A stretch of 64,000 bases of DNA from Augochlora pura (Eukaryota > Arthropoda > Insecta > Hymenoptera > Halictidae): positions 13,702,001 to 13,766,000 of the forward strand of contig NC_135774.1 in NCBI RefSeq assembly GCF_028453695.1, given 5' to 3'. This document shows positions 61,578-64,000 of the stretch, one piece after another (position 1 is the first letter of the stretch; the number at the start of each line of letters is the position of its first letter). Position numbers and translations under genes: made by a program. The notes under the pieces were generated by a model. It saw nothing but the letters and a program-made list of their open reading frames with translations. It was not told the DNA's origin and searched no databases.

Positions 61578-62750
61578 CTATCTATTACCACCATACCCGT
61601 CTCCCTCTATTTCTCCTTCTCTCTCGCCTCGTCTACGTGTCACGCTAACGAGGAGATTTAAAACATTAAATGAACGTCCACGATGTTCCTGAAAATCTGC
61701 GACGCGTTCGCGAGAGATTGATTATTAATCTCGCCATGATTGGATACTATTTGCACGAGATTCCCCCCTGTATGGTTGTTCCATGTACCTTAAATAAATG
61801 CTTCGATAGATAGAGAGTCGGCTTTTTATCCGCAAGCGTTTTAACGGGCTTCGCATCGGCCGCGCGCTGAACCATCGATATTTCACTGGCTCGAATATCG
61901 ACGGTCGGGCGCAGCGCGCTCTTCGTTTTATTTCGTTTCTAGACTCGTTTCCAACAATTTTTTCCCCTATTCAAAGCTTGCTAGTTTTCACTTAGCTTTC
62001 GCGCGGCGAACTTGCTATCGCCCGTTCTCTCGACCACCCTATAGACCCTGTTATCAGATAAATGGTCGGCTTAGCAGCATTCAATAGATCCCGTTTAGCT
62101 TACCCGTTCGTTCACCGCGATTACCGAAACAATATTATTACGATCGATCCGAGGGGTATAACAAGATATCGATCGCACAGAAAATTGTTCCGGCGATCTT
62201 CGCGTTTCAACGAGACAGGATGACACGTCGAAGTGGTTTCGGATGGCCGTAGTCGGATAAGCAAGTTTTCCGTACACACGGAGCCATATTTGTCGTCGCG
62301 TTTTCACGGCGACGTAAAATTCGGCTGGCAAACACCGCGACCCTCCCCAAGTGGCTGGTGATTTGTTGACCTTGCACGGCGACGCACGCATCCGCGGTTT
62401 GATCGATGACCGGAAACGCCGGTTGTGTCTCGCTGTTTATGCAAAACTCGAGGAGTTCCTGTCACGTATCGTTTCCGACGGGGCGCGCGCGCTCGCGCGA
62501 CCTGGAATGCGAAACGCGGCGACCGGATTCCGATCGTCGCGCGTTTTTGAAATATCGCGAACAAACAGCTACACACTTGAAGTTAATGCCGCACGGTAAT
62601 CTATTCGTTTCCCGCGTGTTTGCCGGCACCGTGACTCCCCTTTCCGTGCCGCTCAAAATATATGGTGGTCTGACGCTGGCGAAAGAAGTTCCGCGAGCGA
62701 GGACCTTTAGATCGCAGTGGTATAAGTCGGCCATTGGTCAGACGAGACGT

Positions 62751-64000
62751 ATTTTAAAACGTATCCTTTGAACTGTTGTTTGTTCGATACGATTAAATTA
62801 TAATACACTAGTTTAGTTTGTTCTTTAGACTTTTGTTAATGATTTTTAATTTTTTAACCCTTTGCAGCTTTATTTAAAAAACTATTGCCAAGATGGGATG
62901 ATTTTATATTTGTAAATGGACATTTGATCTCACTTAATTCAAGTAGAATGCTAATAAACTATACGAGTTATTTTTCTATTTGATTGGTGTTACATTTTTC
63001 CGTAAAACGATCTACTCAGTGTTTCAAATTCCAATATATCAACGGGAAAGTCAACTACAGTAAAAGGCTAATAAAGTTTGACGAGGATTCGTCTGAATTT
63101 ATGGTCGATAAAGCAATTGTTTCGGGAACTGCGAGAATTGATCGCGTAAGAGTGGTAAATGGATATCGGTGAACAAAGCGGGGCGACATTTTATCGCGGA
63201 TGTCTCGTATCATCGTTCATATGTGAGACGCCGATGGAAACGTGAAACGTGGGTCCCGTAACTTCATCAGTCGTCGGGTTTTGAAATGAAATTTATGGGG
63301 GCACGGGCGTGGATCAGACACGGCTTTATTACGCAGTAGCCTCGTAAACCAGGATTCCTGGACTTAGAATTCCCTGATAGCTGCAGCTGCAATAAAATCC
63401 ATCTAGAATTCGCGGGCATAGGCTGCGGTTTCCTCATTAAAGCCTAAGGTACCGTCCCGCCTTTAATGAAGTCGTTTCCTATCTATTCCCCGGGCGTGCC
63501 CCTCCCCCCCCTCCCCTCGGATCCCCGTTCGGTTAGAATATTCCGCTCGAAGGCCGCGGTATCGGTCGAGCCGGACGATAAAAAATCCCCAAAGCATTCC
63601 GCAGTGTCAACGCGACGATGAACGTTGCGAGCCAGCGCGCCACCGTTCGTTCTGGAAGGATCAAAGCCGAAAAGTGTCGCCTCAATCGAGGAAATAAATA
63701 ACGTTCGCGCGCAACAAACTTCGTCCACGGTCGGACCACGCTTTTAATACCGATCGATCATAAATTCACCGACATCGAAGGGTTAACAGCGTCCATCAAT
63801 ACGGCAGCGCGCGGCCGTCGACGCTCTCGCGGGTTCTCATGGTGTCCCGGAGGGGAGGGAGGGCGCGGAGACGCGTCGCGTCCCGCTAATGCGCCCGAAA
63901 ACGAGCAAAACGTAGGAAACGAATCGGACACGGGCACGAATGGCTCGCGGATCCCGCCTGAAAGTGACTCGTGATTTGTTGACCCAGTGGACAGGCCAAA
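62751..64000. other. Intronic non-coding stretch to the right edge
   Basis: AT-rich to about 63.18 kb, then GC-rich with C-rich runs near 63502-63518. No exon of the Dpr-family gene or any other gene is recognised. Confidence 0.5.

Larger units (their letters stand above)
60511..62750. other. Intronic non-coding stretch
   Basis: GC-rich, with frequent CpG and TTAATT words; hairpin at 61319-61358; CT microsatellite at 61559-61577 followed by CT-rich sequence. No exon recognised. Confidence 0.5.
58405..64000 (+). other. Start of the second intron of the Dpr-family gene, open at the right edge
   Basis: It begins with a good donor (GTAAGC). I looked for the expected next exon (a Ser-Trp-Ile/Val-Arg start followed by an Asp-Leu/Ile-His motif) on the + strand and did not find it before 64000. 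The stretch 58.4-58.86 kb is GC-rich. 58.86-60.5 kb is AT-rich and contains the eight-unit tandem array. 60.5-62.7 kb is GC-rich with a hairpin (61319-61358) and a CT repeat (61559). 62.75-63.18 kb is AT-rich, and the rest is GC-rich non-coding sequence. Confidence 0.6.

Overview
This is a eukaryotic, almost certainly insect, window. The evidence is split coding sequence with GT-AG introns, very low gene density, and a product type (Dpr-family immunoglobulin receptor) that belongs to arthropod nervous systems. The strong alternation of GC-rich, CpG-rich blocks with short AT-rich blocks, and the many GA/CT microsatellites, suggest Hymenoptera (bee, ant or sawfly). That placement is inference; nothing read here fixes the species. 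I see no bacterial genes, rRNA, convincing tRNA, CRISPR array or complete autonomous transposon. Long open frames in the GC-rich blocks are chance frames: they overlap on both strands, are rich in Arg/Pro/Ser and show no recognisable domains. || Only one gene can be supported. It runs on the + strand with two coding exons in the window. Exon 1 (17941-18076) encodes a signal peptide. Exon 2 (58226-58404) encodes the mature N-terminus and the first half of an Ig V-type domain ending at the Cys-Arg-Val-Arg-Asn-Leu-Gly-Asp-Lys-Val segment typical of Dpr proteins. The two exons join in matching phase across a 40.1-kb intron, and the gene continues beyond the right edge because the Trp-containing remainder of the Ig domain is absent. 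The 5' leader probably lies just upstream of 17941 and may have further non-coding exons upstream; a GC-rich block at 8.3-8.75 kb is a weak candidate. || Layout: 1-17.5 kb is non-coding upstream sequence. It holds a Tc1/mariner-type MITE (4905-5113), a 34-bp minisatellite (13289-13492) and a small hairpin (16119-16155). 17.5-18.08 kb is the leader and exon 1. 18.08-58.2 kb is the giant intron, holding two degenerate tandem arrays with ~171-177-bp periods (22.3-23.2 and 34.8-35.2 kb), a 201-bp two-unit repeat (28.65 kb), an AT-rich dispersed repeat family, a 78-nt microRNA-like hairpin (41025-41102), G-quadruplex candidates, a 24-C run and a long polypurine block. 58.4-64 kb is the start of the next intron, with an eight-unit ~90-133-bp degenerate array (59634-60510). 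|| In function, the only protein evident is a secreted or membrane-tethered Ig-domain cell-surface protein used in neuronal recognition. Most of the remaining structure is repetitive intronic DNA. The items most worth a second look are the ~175-bp periodic arrays, the microRNA-like hairpin, the MITE and the eight-unit array at 59.6 kb.
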